Of a stretch of DNA of 64,000 nt, positions 42,996 through 52,601 are shown piece by piece. The stretch's first letter is position 1; the number at the start of each line of letters is the position of its first letter. A program made the translations under genes and the position numbers. Source of the DNA: Pseudomonas neuropathica (GTDB lineage: Bacteria > Pseudomonadota > Gammaproteobacteria > Pseudomonadales > Pseudomonadaceae); NCBI RefSeq assembly GCF_015461835.1, contig NZ_JACOPX010000012.1:7768-71767 (forward strand). The letters run 5' to 3'. The notes beneath the pieces were generated by a model. It was not told the DNA's origin and did no database searches. It saw nothing but the letters and a program-made list of their open reading frames with translations.

Positions 42996-43894
42996 AAAAA
43001 CCGTTTTTGACCATCGGTCGCGTGGTACTGACCCTGCTGATCGTGACTTTTGCCGTTGTCCTCGTCTGGCGCATGGTGATGTATTACATGTTCGCGCCGT
43101 GGACCCGTGACGGCCACATTCGCGCCGACATCATCCAGATCGCCCCGGACGTTTCCGGGTTGATCCAGCAGGTTGAGGTGAAAGACAACCAGTTGATCAA
43201 ACGTGGCCAGGTGCTGTTCAGCATCGATCAGGATCGCTTCAAACTGGCCCTGCGTCAGGCCAAAGCCGCCGTTGCCGATCGCGAAGAAACCCTCGCTCAG
43301 GCCCAGCGTGAAGCCAAACGTAACCGTGGCCTCGGCAACCTGGTGCCGGCCGAGCAGCTGGAAGAAAGCCAGTCGAAGGTCGCCCGCGCGCAGTCGGCGC
43401 TGGCCGAAGCCATGGTCACCGTGGACAGTGCCCAGCTCAACCTTGACCGCTCGGTGATCCGCAGCCCGGTGGACGGTTACGTCAACGACCGTGCGCCGCG
43501 TCCGCAGGAGTTCGTCACGGCCGGGCGTCCGGTGTTGTCGGTGGTCGACAGCAACTCGTTCCACATCGACGGCTATTTCGAAGAGACCAAACTCGACGGC
43601 ATCCATGTCGGCCAGTCGGTGGATATCCGCGTGATCGGCGACCGCGCCAAGCTGCGCGGACATGTCGAAAGCATCGTCGCCGGCATCGAAGACCGTGATC
43701 GCAGCAGCGGCAGCAATTTGCTGCCGAACGTCAACCCGGCGTTCAGTTGGGTGCGGCTGGCGCAGCGGATTCCGGTGCGGATTGCCTTTGATGACGTGCC
43801 GGCAGATTTCCGCATGATCGCCGGGCGCACTGCCACCGTTTCGATCATCGACGATCAGCCACGCGACGAGCGGAAACAGGAGCCTGCGCAATGA
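42992..43894 (+). CDS. HlyD/AaeA-type efflux adaptor
   Basis: 300 residues. An N-terminal membrane anchor (about 8-30), then the AaeA-like motif MFAPWTRDGHIRADIIQIAP, lipoyl half DVSGLIQQVEVKDNQLIKRG, a helical hairpin, second half RSVIRSPVDGYVNDRAPRPQ, and a beta-barrel. Bridges the FUSC protein to the outer-membrane factor encoded next. Coupled on both sides by ATGA overlaps. Confidence 0.9.
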   Translation: MKKPFLTIGRVVLTLLIVTFAVVLVWRMVMYYMFAPWTRDGHIRADIIQIAPDVSGLIQQVEVKDNQLIKRGQVLFSIDQDRFKLALRQAKAAVADREETLAQAQREAKRNRGLGNLVPAEQLEESQSKVARAQSALAEAMVTVDSAQLNLDRSVIRSPVDGYVNDRAPRPQEFVTAGRPVLSVVDSNSFHIDGYFEETKLDGIHVGQSVDIRVIGDRAKLRGHVESIVAGIEDRDRSSGSNLLPNVNPAFSWVRLAQRIPVRIAFDDVPADFRMIAGRTATVSIIDDQPRDERKQEPAQ

Positions 43895-45333
43895 GCAGGG
43901 CGCTGATGATCGCCGGGTTGGGCGTGATGCTCTCGGCCTGTCAGATGGTCGGGCCGGATTATCACGTGCCGGAGGATGCGGCGGTTCAGCGCAAGGATTT
44001 TCAGGGCGAACTGGCGGTGGCCGGCAAACCGGTAGTTTCGGCGCCGGTGCCGGCGGATTGGTGGCGTCTTTATAAGGATGCGCGGCTGGATCAACTGGTG
44101 CAGCAGGCCATGGCTTCCAATACCGATCTGCGCGTAGCGGCGGCGAACCTGCAGCGGGCTCGAGCTCAGGTCGATGAGGCCGAAGCAGCGGGTGGCTGGA
44201 GCGCAGGTGTGAAGATGGGGGCGCAGCGTTTGCAAGAGTCTGGTCAGGCATTCTTGCTGCCGGAAAAAGTCCCGGTCGATAACGTCGGCGACATCGGCAT
44301 CAGCGCTTCTTATCAGTTCGATCTGTGGGGCACTTTGCAACGCGGCATCGAAGGCGCAAAGGCCAATGCCGACGCGACCCAGGCAGCGGCAGACACGGCG
44401 CGGATCACCTTGGTGGCAGACGTCGTGCGTGCTTACACCCAAGTCTGCGCGGCCAACGAAGAACGGGAGATCGCCCAGCACTCTCTTGACCTGCAATCGC
44501 AAGGCACCACGCTGATTCAACGTCTGCGCGATGCCGGCCGTGGTGATGAAACTCAGGTGACTCGCTCGCAAACCCAATTCAAATCCCTGCGCGCCGAACT
44601 GCCGCGCTATGAAGCGGCGCGTCAAGCTGGCTTGTACCGTCTGTCGATGTTGCTGGCCAAACCGGTCGATCAATTGCCGGCCGGCACCGCCACCTGCGCC
44701 GAACTGCCGAAAATCGCCCAACGGGTGCCGGTCGGCGATGGCGCTGCGCTGCTCAAACGTCGCCCGGACATTCGCCAGGCCGAACGTCGTCTGGCCGCTG
44801 CGACCGCCGGCATCGGCGTCGCCACGGGCGAGTTGTATCCGGACATCAGCATCGGCGCGACCATCGGCACTGTTGGTCTCATCGATGACTTGGGTGATCC
44901 GTCGACCAACCGCTGGGGTTTCGGCCCGTCGCTGAGCTGGAAAGTGCCGACCAACGGCGCTCGTGCGCGAATCCGCGAGGCAGAAGCGGCGACCCAAGGC
45001 GCACTGGCGCACTTCGACGGCGTGGTGCTCAACGCCATTCGCGAAACCCAGACCGGTCTGGCTCAGTACAGCGCCTTGCTGCAACGCCGTGATGCGCTGG
45101 CCGATGCTGAGCAGTCGGCGAAACTGGCCGCCGACCAGACGCACCGCTTCTTCCAGGCCGGCCGTGAGTCGTTTCTCGCCGACCTGCAAGCGACCCGCAC
45201 CTACACCGATGTCACCGCGCAACTGGCCGCCGCCAACACCCAGGTTGCGATGAGCCAGATCGATTTGTTCCTCGCCTTGGGCGGCGGTTGGGAAAGCGGA
45301 CGAACGAACGCTTCAAGCCCCGGCAAACCCTGA
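43891..45333 (+). CDS. Outer-membrane efflux lipoprotein (NodT/OprM family)
   Basis: 480 residues; lipobox VMLSAC with Cys at residue 17, followed by the family start MVGPDYHVPED. Other markers: ADWWRLYKDARLDQLVQQAM, ASYQFDLWGTLQRGIEGAKA and RRPDIRQAERRLAAATAGIG. Last gene of the MarR/FUSC operon, giving it its own outer-membrane channel. A GC-rich hairpin with TTTT follows. Confidence 0.9.
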   Translation: MSRALMIAGLGVMLSACQMVGPDYHVPEDAAVQRKDFQGELAVAGKPVVSAPVPADWWRLYKDARLDQLVQQAMASNTDLRVAAANLQRARAQVDEAEAAGGWSAGVKMGAQRLQESGQAFLLPEKVPVDNVGDIGISASYQFDLWGTLQRGIEGAKANADATQAAADTARITLVADVVRAYTQVCAANEEREIAQHSLDLQSQGTTLIQRLRDAGRGDETQVTRSQTQFKSLRAELPRYEAARQAGLYRLSMLLAKPVDQLPAGTATCAELPKIAQRVPVGDGAALLKRRPDIRQAERRLAAATAGIGVATGELYPDISIGATIGTVGLIDDLGDPSTNRWGFGPSLSWKVPTNGARARIREAEAATQGALAHFDGVVLNAIRETQTGLAQYSALLQRRDALADAEQSAKLAADQTHRFFQAGRESFLADLQATRTYTDVTAQLAAANTQVAMSQIDLFLALGGGWESGRTNASSPGKP

Positions 45334-45360
45334 GGCCGTTGCTATGCTTTGAAGTGTTGG

Positions 45361-45387
45361 AAGGGCGCCCCGAGCAAGGCGCCTTTT
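45361..45387 (+). terminator. Probable terminator of the FUSC operon
   Basis: GGCGCC (45364-45369) and GGCGCC (45378-45383) form a 6-bp stem with an 8-base loop, extended by an imperfect AAG/CTT and followed by TTTT. Confidence 0.6.
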
Positions 45388-45426
45388 CAGCGCACATTGC
45401 TAGCGCTGGTCTAGGGGAAACCAATA

Positions 45427-46062
45427 ATGAAAAACCCTTACGCTCTCGGCTTCTGGTGCGCCCTCGCAGCGCTGGTGCTGCTCTCGGCCACCTATTTCTA
45501 CGGCATCATGCTGGCCCATCAGATCGACAAGGCGATGGTGTTCCTTGACAGCGCAACAGCGCTGATCGCGGTCATGGCGATCGTGGTGGTGGCGTGGGCG
45601 TCGATCCAGGTGCAGCGGGTCAAGAAACGCCAGCTTGAACAGGGCAAGACCCTGGTGCTGATCTGGGATACCAAAGTCGCCCTGCGCCGAGTCGAAACCG
45701 TGTTCGACCGGTATTTCTGGGGCAGTTACTGGCAACCGGGGCGAACCTTCGCCGAAGTCATGGGCGAACTCACCGGCACGCCGCTGGAAAAAAGCCTTGA
45801 AGCGTTGAAAAAGCAGTGCCTGGAACTCGACAAGCAGATTGACGGCGAGGGCTGGCATTGGTTGAACAACGCCCGCGAATTATCGGATGTCGCCACGGCC
45901 ATGGCCCGCGAGCGCTATCAGCTGGATTTCTGTGACCCGCGCGCTGATGGCCCGGGTGGGGCGGTGATCGATCGGGACTTTGAAGTGCTGGTGTACACCT
46001 GGACTGCGCGGCTGAAAAGCTTTGATCATCAGTTGGATGAGATTGAGGTTCAGTATTCCTGA
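45427..46062 (+). CDS. Conserved two-TM protein of unknown function
   Basis: 211 residues. Two transmembrane helices near the N-terminus (about 7-28 and 40-62) are followed by a soluble helical domain with many charged residues (KKRQLEQGKTLVLIWDTKVAL, EKSLEALKKQCLELDKQIDG). AGGGGAAACC lies before ATG 45427. I do not recognise a family. The gene stands alone between the FUSC operon terminator and a REP pair. Confidence 0.7.
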   Translation: MKNPYALGFWCALAALVLLSATYFYGIMLAHQIDKAMVFLDSATALIAVMAIVVVAWASIQVQRVKKRQLEQGKTLVLIWDTKVALRRVETVFDRYFWGSYWQPGRTFAEVMGELTGTPLEKSLEALKKQCLELDKQIDGEGWHWLNNARELSDVATAMARERYQLDFCDPRADGPGGAVIDRDFEVLVYTWTARLKSFDHQLDEIEVQYS

Positions 46063-46086
46063 TTCCCGGCGAATCGACCGCCCTCA

Positions 46087-46149
46087 TCGCGAGCAGGCTC
46101 ACTCCTACATTTGGAATGCGTTCCCCTGTAGGAGTGAGCTTGCTCGCGA
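46087..46149. repeat. REP pair
   Basis: Arms 46087-46109 and 46127-46149 pair over 23 bases with one mismatch and a 17-base loop. Same TCGCGAGCAGGCTCACTCC class as at 8713 and 11741. The rest of 46063-46354 should hold the promoter of the YdgA-like gene; no clear boxes were placed. Confidence 0.85.
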
Positions 46150-46354
46150 TGGCGACTTAAAAAACCCCGAAACTCTCACTGCCCGCCCACTGTCCACTCT
46201 CCCCATAGACACTCTTTAACCTTTAAACATTGGGCCGTCTTGCGCGCCCGGTGCTAATCTCCACCGCTGAATTCAGCGCAGTCGAGCCGCGACCCGGTCA
46301 CGGGTTCAGGGAAGACGACCACACTCACAGCCACGGAAATCGATCAGGTCATTC

Positions 46355-47860
46355 ATGAATAAATCAGCAGGCGTGCTTCTCGGAATTGTTGTTGCCATCG
46401 GCGCGATCAGCGCGGGCGGGGCCTGGTACACCGGGACCAAGATCGAAGGCGTGTTGAACAACGCCGTCAGCAATGCCAACCAAGAGCTGCAAACCGCCAT
46501 GGCCGGCTCCAACGGCACCGCGTCGCTGGAGCTGGTGTCGCTGGAACGCCACACTTTCACCAGCACCGCGCACTATCGCCTCAAGGGTGAAGGCGAGATG
46601 TTTGGCGACAAGCCGGTCGAACTGTTGTTTGTCGACCACATCGAGCATGGGCCGCTGCCGTTCTCGCGTCTGGTTTCGCTGAAATGGCTGCCGGTCATGG
46701 CCACCAGCAACTACGAGCTGGAAAAGAACCCTGCCACCGAAAAATGGTTCGCCGCCACCAAGGGCGCCGCGCCGCTCAAAGGCGTGACCAGCATCGGCTA
46801 TGACGAATCGACCACCAGCACCCTCGACCTGCTACCGTTCGAAACCGCGCTGGATGAGCAATCGAGTCTGAAATTTTCCGGCCTGACCATGAACATCTCC
46901 GCTAACGCCAAAGCGCAGAAGGTCAAGGCAGACGGCTACATGGACAACCTGAAACTGGTCACCGTGGCTGAAGACCAAGCGCCGGTGCAGGTCGAACTCA
47001 ACGGTCTGACCCTGGCCAGCAACCTCGCCAAGAGCAGCTACGGCTACTACACCGGGGAAAACACCCTGGTGCTGACCAACAGCAAAACCACCTTCGGCCC
47101 CAAGCAATCGGTGCTCGGCGTGAAGAACTTCGAAATGAAGAACCTCACCGAAGAAACCGGCAGCAATGCTTCGGGTCGTGCTGATTACAAGATTGGCGAA
47201 GTCAGCCTCAACGACAAGAAAATCGGCTCGGCCAATATGGCCATGAGCCTGAAAAACCTCGACATCCCGTCGACCATGTCGCTGATGCAGATCTACCAGA
47301 CCAAATTGCAGCCGTATGAAAAAGCCGCCGCCGAAGCCGCAGCCCAGGGCTTGCCAGCGCCGGAGCTGAACCTCACCGAAGCTGAAAACGCCCAGGTCAA
47401 AGCCGACCTGCAGAAACTGCTGGCCGCCGGCCCGCAGATTGCCCTGGAAAACCTGTCGTTCAACACTGCCAACGGCGAGAGCAAGGCCAATCTGGTGATC
47501 GACCTGACCAAGCCGCAATCGATGGACTTGCCGCCGGACCAACTGGGCAAACAACTGGTCGCATTGCTGGATCTGAATATCCAGGTGTCCAAGCCGATGC
47601 TGGTCGATCTGCTCAGCGTGCAGGCACAGCTGGATGGTCAGACCGATGCCAAAGCCATCGTCGATCAATCCAAGGAAGCGGCCGACATGTTTGCGGGCAT
47701 GGCGGTCGGTTCGCAGTTGGCCGTTGTCGACGGCACCAACGTCGTGACCAAGCTGCATTACGCCGCCAATCAGGTCGAATTCAACGGCCAGAAGATGACC
47801 GTCGAGCAGTTCGTCGGCTTCCTGATGAGCAAGTTCGCAGGCGTCACGCAAGTGCAGTAA
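46355..47860 (+). CDS. YdgA-family (DUF945) protein
   Basis: 501 residues. The N-terminus has a membrane anchor or signal segment (GVLLGIVVAIGAISAGGAWYTG) followed by the family start GTKIEGVLNNAVSNANQEL. The body shows repeated beta-rich motifs (SLERHTFTSTAHYRL, GLTLASNLAKSSYGYYTGEN, NLSFNTANGESKANLVIDL), consistent with AsmA-like periplasmic lipid-handling proteins. YdgA in E. coli is poorly characterised. A terminator follows closely, so it is likely monocistronic. Confidence 0.85.
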   Translation: MNKSAGVLLGIVVAIGAISAGGAWYTGTKIEGVLNNAVSNANQELQTAMAGSNGTASLELVSLERHTFTSTAHYRLKGEGEMFGDKPVELLFVDHIEHGPLPFSRLVSLKWLPVMATSNYELEKNPATEKWFAATKGAAPLKGVTSIGYDESTTSTLDLLPFETALDEQSSLKFSGLTMNISANAKAQKVKADGYMDNLKLVTVAEDQAPVQVELNGLTLASNLAKSSYGYYTGENTLVLTNSKTTFGPKQSVLGVKNFEMKNLTEETGSNASGRADYKIGEVSLNDKKIGSANMAMSLKNLDIPSTMSLMQIYQTKLQPYEKAAAEAAAQGLPAPELNLTEAENAQVKADLQKLLAAGPQIALENLSFNTANGESKANLVIDLTKPQSMDLPPDQLGKQLVALLDLNIQVSKPMLVDLLSVQAQLDGQTDAKAIVDQSKEAADMFAGMAVGSQLAVVDGTNVVTKLHYAANQVEFNGQKMTVEQFVGFLMSKFAGVTQVQ

Positions 47861-47878
47861 TCCTGCGCTCTTAATAGC

Positions 47879-47917
47879 AACGCCCGGCCTCTGTGTTGAA
47901 CAGACGCCGGGCGTTTT
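47879..47917 (+). terminator. Factor-independent terminator after the YdgA-like gene
   Basis: AACGCCCGGC (47879-47888) pairs with GCCGGGCGTT (47906-47915) around a 17-base loop, followed by TT and GCTG. Confidence 0.8.
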
Positions 47918-48063
47918 GCTGTCTGGCGTTCGGGTTTTCGGCATTTCCGGAGCACGATTCTGAACAATTATTGTGTTCCGGATATTGATCTGCGCTTGCG
48001 TGCAAGACTGCCTGACTAAGCTTGGCCGTTGCATGTGCATGGGCGGCCACCGTTACGAATGGG

Positions 48064-48100
48064 CAAGGAGGGCATTGCGACCCGGCTGGCCATGTAAGGA
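48064..48100 (+). promoter_or_regulatory. pgaA leader with two GGA motifs, possible RsmA sites
   Basis: AAGGAGG (48065-48071) and TAAGGATG (48095-48102) lie just upstream of the pgaA ATG; the second is its Shine-Dalgarno. In E. coli the homologous leader is bound by CsrA at several GGA sites. Here only two good sites are obvious, so RsmA control is possible but not shown. Confidence 0.35.
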
Positions 48101-48109
48101 TGCTGACGA

Positions 48110-50590
48110 ATGCCGCGTATTGATGTTCCTGTATTACATCGTGGTTTACGCCCGTTGTTCCGAGTCGCGCTGTGCAGCCAGTTGCTCTGGCCGGCGCTGG
48201 CGTTTGCCGACACACCCTACGATCAGATGGTGCGCGACGCCCGTGCCGGGCAAACCACGCCGGCGCTGACGGTTTTGCGTCAGGTGCCACCCGGCCAGTC
48301 GACCACCGGGCAGATCAGCGATCACTTGCAGATCGCCAGTTGGGCCGGCCTCGACGCCGAAGTGGTGCAAGTCTATGAAACCCAGGGCCGCGATCGCGTC
48401 CTGCCGGTGCAGGCACTGACCGCCACCGCCCGCGCCTATCGCAATCTCAAACGCTGGGATCAGGCGACCCAGGTCTACAACAAGGCCCTGGCGCTGGAGC
48501 CGGATAATGCCGATCTGCAATTGGGCCTGGCCCTGACCCAGGCTGACGCCGGCAAACCCGACCAAGCGGTGACCCGCGCCAAAGCGCTGGTGGCGGCCAA
48601 ACCTGATGATCCTTCGCGCCGTCTCGCCTTGGGCTACGCCCTGACCCGTGACAACAAACCTTACGATGCCCTGTTCGAATACGATCAGGCCTTCAAGCGC
48701 GCCGGCAACAAACCGGACGTCGCTCGTGAATACGTGGTCGCCCTGCAAAAGGCGCGTCTGCCGGAGCCGGCGCTGCGTCTGGCCAATCAACGTCCGGGGT
48801 TGATCGATCCGGTCACGTTGCGTCGCCTCGAAGGCGATCTCGCCGCCGAGCGCGTACGCCTGGCCGAACTCGCCACGCGCAGTGAAAAAGAGCGCTACGT
48901 CATCGCCGATCGCGCGCTGGCCGACTACGACAAATTGCTCGCCACCTGGACACCCGACGCGACCGCTCACGACGACGTGATTCGCTGGCGCATCGACCGC
49001 ATGGGTGCGCTCAAGGCCCGGGTACGCACGGCAGACGTCATCACTGAGTACCAGAAGCTGCAAGCCGAAGGCGTGAAGATTCCGACTTACGCCCTGCGCT
49101 GGGTAGCGGCGTCGTATCTGGATCAGCGTCAGCCGGAAATCGCCACTGACCTCTACCGCCAAGTCCTCTCGGCGCCAGACGCCGATGTCGGTGATCGCCT
49201 CGAAGACACCACTGCACTGTATTACTCGTTACTGGAAAGCGACCGCGCCGAAGAGGCACGCAAAGTCGCGGAAGACTTGGCCAAGACTCAGCGCCCGCGT
49301 ATCGAGCTGAAAGGCTTGCCGATCGGCAACCCCAACGATGAATGGATGGATGCCCAGCAACTCGCCGCTCAGGCCGGCACCTACGGTTCCGATCTACCCC
49401 ATGGCGAGGAGCGCTTGCAGACGCTGGTCGATCAGGCGCCGGGCAACGTCGGTTTACGTCTGGCTCAGGCCGATCTGTACCTGGCCCGCAACTGGCCGCG
49501 CCGCGCGGAAACGCAGCTCAAGGAAACCGAGAGCATGGTGCCGCGCGACATGGGTCTGGAAATCGGTCAGGCCCACACCGCCATGGAATTGCAGGAATGG
49601 CGGCAAATGGATGCGCTGACTGATGACGTCGTCGCGCGTTATCCGGATAACCGCCAGGTGCAGCGTCTGGCCCGCGAACGCGAAGTGCATGACATGTCGG
49701 AACTGCGCGTCGAAGCCTACGGCGGCAAGGCCAACGGTGGCGGCAGTGGCGATGCCGGCGCCGTCAGTGGCAGCCGCGATTTTGGCATCCAGACCACCCT
49801 GTACAGCCCGCCTATCGATGAAGACTGGCGGGTGTTCGCCGGGGCCGGTTATGCCACCGGCGACTTCGCCGAAGGCACCGGCAATCATCGCTTCCAGCGT
49901 GTCGGCCTGGAGCGGCGCACCCGCGACATGACCCTCGAAGCGGAAGTTTCCAACCACTCTTACGGTTTCGGCGACAAACAGGGCGCACGGCTGGCGATTG
50001 CCCGCGACATCAATGACCACTGGCAATACGGCGGCAGCCTCGAATACCTCTCGGCTGAAACCCCACTGCGCGCGCTCAACAGCGACATCAAGGCCAATGG
50101 CGGCAGCGGTTTCATACGCTGGCGTGCCAACGAAAGCCGCGAATGGCGCCTGTCGGTGAGCCCGTCGCACTTCAGCGACGGCAACAACCGCGTCGAAGCC
50201 TTGCTCACTGGTCGCGAGGGCGTTTACAGCGCGCCGAACATTCAGGTCGATGCCGGTCTGGAAGTCGGCACCAGCCACAACTCGAAATCCGATGATGTGC
50301 CGTACTTCAACCCCAAATCCGACTTCAGCGTGATGCCGCTGGTCAACGTCAATCACGTGCTCTATCACCGCTACGAAACGGCCTGGAGCCAACAATTCCA
50401 GGCCGGCGCGGGGACGTACAGTCAGCGTGATCACGGCACTGGCGGCATGGCGTTGCTCGGTTACGGCCAGCGTTATGCCTGGAACGACGTGTTCGAGGTG
50501 GGCGGCTTGTTCAGTGTGATCAACCGGCCTTATGACGGTGATCGGGAGACCGATCTGCGTCTGCTCGTCGACCTCACTTTCCGCTTCTAG
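48110..50590 (+). CDS. pgaA: PgaA, poly-beta-1,6-GlcNAc outer-membrane export porin
   Basis: 826 residues. Signal peptide region up to about residue 34 (ends LWPALAFADT), then a long tetratricopeptide-type helical domain (RAYRNLKRWDQATQVYNKAL; RRLALGYALTRDNKPYDALFEYDQAF) to about 510, then a beta-barrel with alternating strands and a C-terminal phenylalanine (DLTFRF), as required for barrel insertion. It exports partially deacetylated PNAG across the outer membrane. AAGGA lies 9 bases before ATG 48110. First gene of pgaABCD; pgaB starts 12 bases after its stop. Confidence 0.94.
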   Translation: MPRIDVPVLHRGLRPLFRVALCSQLLWPALAFADTPYDQMVRDARAGQTTPALTVLRQVPPGQSTTGQISDHLQIASWAGLDAEVVQVYETQGRDRVLPVQALTATARAYRNLKRWDQATQVYNKALALEPDNADLQLGLALTQADAGKPDQAVTRAKALVAAKPDDPSRRLALGYALTRDNKPYDALFEYDQAFKRAGNKPDVAREYVVALQKARLPEPALRLANQRPGLIDPVTLRRLEGDLAAERVRLAELATRSEKERYVIADRALADYDKLLATWTPDATAHDDVIRWRIDRMGALKARVRTADVITEYQKLQAEGVKIPTYALRWVAASYLDQRQPEIATDLYRQVLSAPDADVGDRLEDTTALYYSLLESDRAEEARKVAEDLAKTQRPRIELKGLPIGNPNDEWMDAQQLAAQAGTYGSDLPHGEERLQTLVDQAPGNVGLRLAQADLYLARNWPRRAETQLKETESMVPRDMGLEIGQAHTAMELQEWRQMDALTDDVVARYPDNRQVQRLAREREVHDMSELRVEAYGGKANGGGSGDAGAVSGSRDFGIQTTLYSPPIDEDWRVFAGAGYATGDFAEGTGNHRFQRVGLERRTRDMTLEAEVSNHSYGFGDKQGARLAIARDINDHWQYGGSLEYLSAETPLRALNSDIKANGGSGFIRWRANESREWRLSVSPSHFSDGNNRVEALLTGREGVYSAPNIQVDAGLEVGTSHNSKSDDVPYFNPKSDFSVMPLVNVNHVLYHRYETAWSQQFQAGAGTYSQRDHGTGGMALLGYGQRYAWNDVFEVGGLFSVINRPYDGDRETDLRLLVDLTFRF

Positions 50591-50602
50591 AAGAGTTTGA
50601 AG

Positions 50603-52600
50603 ATGCCTTTGATATCGCGTTTCATCCTTCTGCTGGGAGTGCTGCTGATCAGCGCCTGCGCCCAGCAAGCCCCGGCCTTCGCGCCGCCGTCCGAGCGTCC
50701 GCTGGCGGCCAGTGAAAAACCGTGGCCGAAAAATCACGTGCTCGGCATTGCCTACCACGACGTCGAAGACCGCGATCCCGATCAGGCCGTGGTGGCGGTG
50801 CGCACCGAGCGCATGATCGAGCAACTCGCGTGGCTGCGCGAGAATGGCTACAAACCGGTCACGGTCGACCAGATCATGGCGGCGCGCAAGGGCGGACCGG
50901 AGCTGCCGGCGAAGGCGATTCTGCTCAGTTTCGACGACGGCTATTCGAGCTTCTACACCCGCGTCCTGCCGGTGCTGCGCGCCTATAACTGGCATGCGCT
51001 GCTGGCGCCGGTCGGCAGCTGGATCGACACGCCGCTCAATCAACCGGTGGATTTTGCCGGCGCGCCGCGTGCGCGTTCCGACTTCCTGACCTGGGATCAG
51101 GTGCGTGAGATCTCGCAATCGGGTCTGGTGGAAATTGCCGCGCACACCGATGCCAACCACAAAGGGATTCTGGCCAACCCGCAAGGCAACATGCAGCCGG
51201 CAGCGGCGACCCGGCGCTACGATCCAGTGACCAAGCGTTATGAATCCGAAGCCGATTTTCAGGCGCGGATTCGTACCGATGTGAGCAACATCTCGGAGAA
51301 AATCCGCAAGGTCACCGGCAAGAAACCCCGCGTCTGGGTCTGGCCGTACGGCACGGCGGACGGTACTTCGTTGACCGTGGTCGGTGAGCAGGGCTATGAA
51401 ATGGCCCTGACCCTGGACGACGGTCTCGACGCCCTCGACAACCTGATGAGCAGCCCACGCTTCCTCGTCGCCTCCGACCCTGACGGTGAGCATTTCGCCA
51501 ACAGCGTTGTCGGTGTGCAGTCGGATTTCGTCATGCGCGTGGTCCACGTCGATCTGGACAACGTCTACGACCCGGACCCGGCGCAACAGGACATCAACCT
51601 CGGCAAACTGGTGCAGCGCATGGCTGACATGGGCGCCAACACGGTGTTCCTGCAGGCCTTCGCTGATCCGAAGGGCGATGGTCTGGTGCACTCGCTGTAC
51701 TTCCCCAATCGGCATTTTCCGGTACGAGCCGACATCTTCGACCGGGTTGCCTGGCAGTTGCGCACTCGTGCCCACGTGAAAGTTTTTGCCTGGATGCCGG
51801 TGCTCAGTTTCGGCCTTGATTCGAAGCTGCCGCGCGTCACCCGCTGGGACCCGAAAACCGGCACCACAGCCGTCGATCCGGACCAGTACAAACGTCTGTC
51901 GCCGTTCGATCCCGAGGTGCGGCGAATCATCGGTGAAATCTATGAAGACGTGGCGCGCCTGACCTCGGTCGACGGCATTCTCTACCACGACGATGCGGTG
52001 CTTTCTGACTTTGAAGACGCCAGCCCTGAAGCCTTGAAAGCCTACGCTGCCCATGGCTTGCCGGGTTCGATTGCCGCCCTGCGCGATGATCCGGCTGCGA
52101 TGCAGCGCTGGACCCGCTTCAAGAGCAAATACCTCATCGATTTCACCAACGAGCTGACCGCCAAAGTCCGCGCCATCCGTGGCCCGCAGGTGCAGACCGC
52201 GCGCAACATCTTCGCCGAGCCGATGCTCAATCCACACAGCGAAGAATGGTACGCACAGAACCTTGACGATTTCCTCGCGACCTACGACTGGACCGCACCA
52301 ATGGCCATGCCGCTCATGGAAAAACAGACCCAGGCCGAGTCCGGCCCGTGGCTGGAAACCCTGGTGCAAACCGTCAGCAAGCGTCCCGGAGCCCTGAACC
52401 GCACGGTGTTCGAATTGCAGGCCCGCGACTGGACGAAAAAGGATCAGGCCGACATCGACGGCGCGCACCTGGCGGACTGGATGGGCCGTCTCAAGCGTCA
52501 GGGCGCGACCAGTTTCGGTTACTACCCGGACAACTTCCTCGACAACCTGCCGGACCTGAAAACCGTAAGGCCTGCGCTCTCCAACAAATGGAATCCATAA
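50603..52600 (+). CDS. pgaB: PgaB, PNAG N-deacetylase outer-membrane lipoprotein
   Basis: 665 residues. Lipoprotein signal with lipobox LISAC (Cys at 19). The N-terminal half is a polysaccharide deacetylase (family CE4): metal-binding Asp pair in ILLSFDDGYSSFY and His in EIAAHTDANHKG. The C-terminal half (from about residue 310) is the glycoside-hydrolase-like PNAG-binding domain (family GH153; VHVDLDNVYDPDPAQQDINL, GILYHDDAVLSDFEDA). It removes some acetyl groups, which is needed for export through PgaA. ATG 50603 preferred to TTG 50597. Confidence 0.94.
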   Translation: MPLISRFILLLGVLLISACAQQAPAFAPPSERPLAASEKPWPKNHVLGIAYHDVEDRDPDQAVVAVRTERMIEQLAWLRENGYKPVTVDQIMAARKGGPELPAKAILLSFDDGYSSFYTRVLPVLRAYNWHALLAPVGSWIDTPLNQPVDFAGAPRARSDFLTWDQVREISQSGLVEIAAHTDANHKGILANPQGNMQPAAATRRYDPVTKRYESEADFQARIRTDVSNISEKIRKVTGKKPRVWVWPYGTADGTSLTVVGEQGYEMALTLDDGLDALDNLMSSPRFLVASDPDGEHFANSVVGVQSDFVMRVVHVDLDNVYDPDPAQQDINLGKLVQRMADMGANTVFLQAFADPKGDGLVHSLYFPNRHFPVRADIFDRVAWQLRTRAHVKVFAWMPVLSFGLDSKLPRVTRWDPKTGTTAVDPDQYKRLSPFDPEVRRIIGEIYEDVARLTSVDGILYHDDAVLSDFEDASPEALKAYAAHGLPGSIAALRDDPAAMQRWTRFKSKYLIDFTNELTAKVRAIRGPQVQTARNIFAEPMLNPHSEEWYAQNLDDFLATYDWTAPMAMPLMEKQTQAESGPWLETLVQTVSKRPGALNRTVFELQARDWTKKDQADIDGAHLADWMGRLKRQGATSFGYYPDNFLDNLPDLKTVRPALSNKWNP

Positions 52601-52601
52601 C

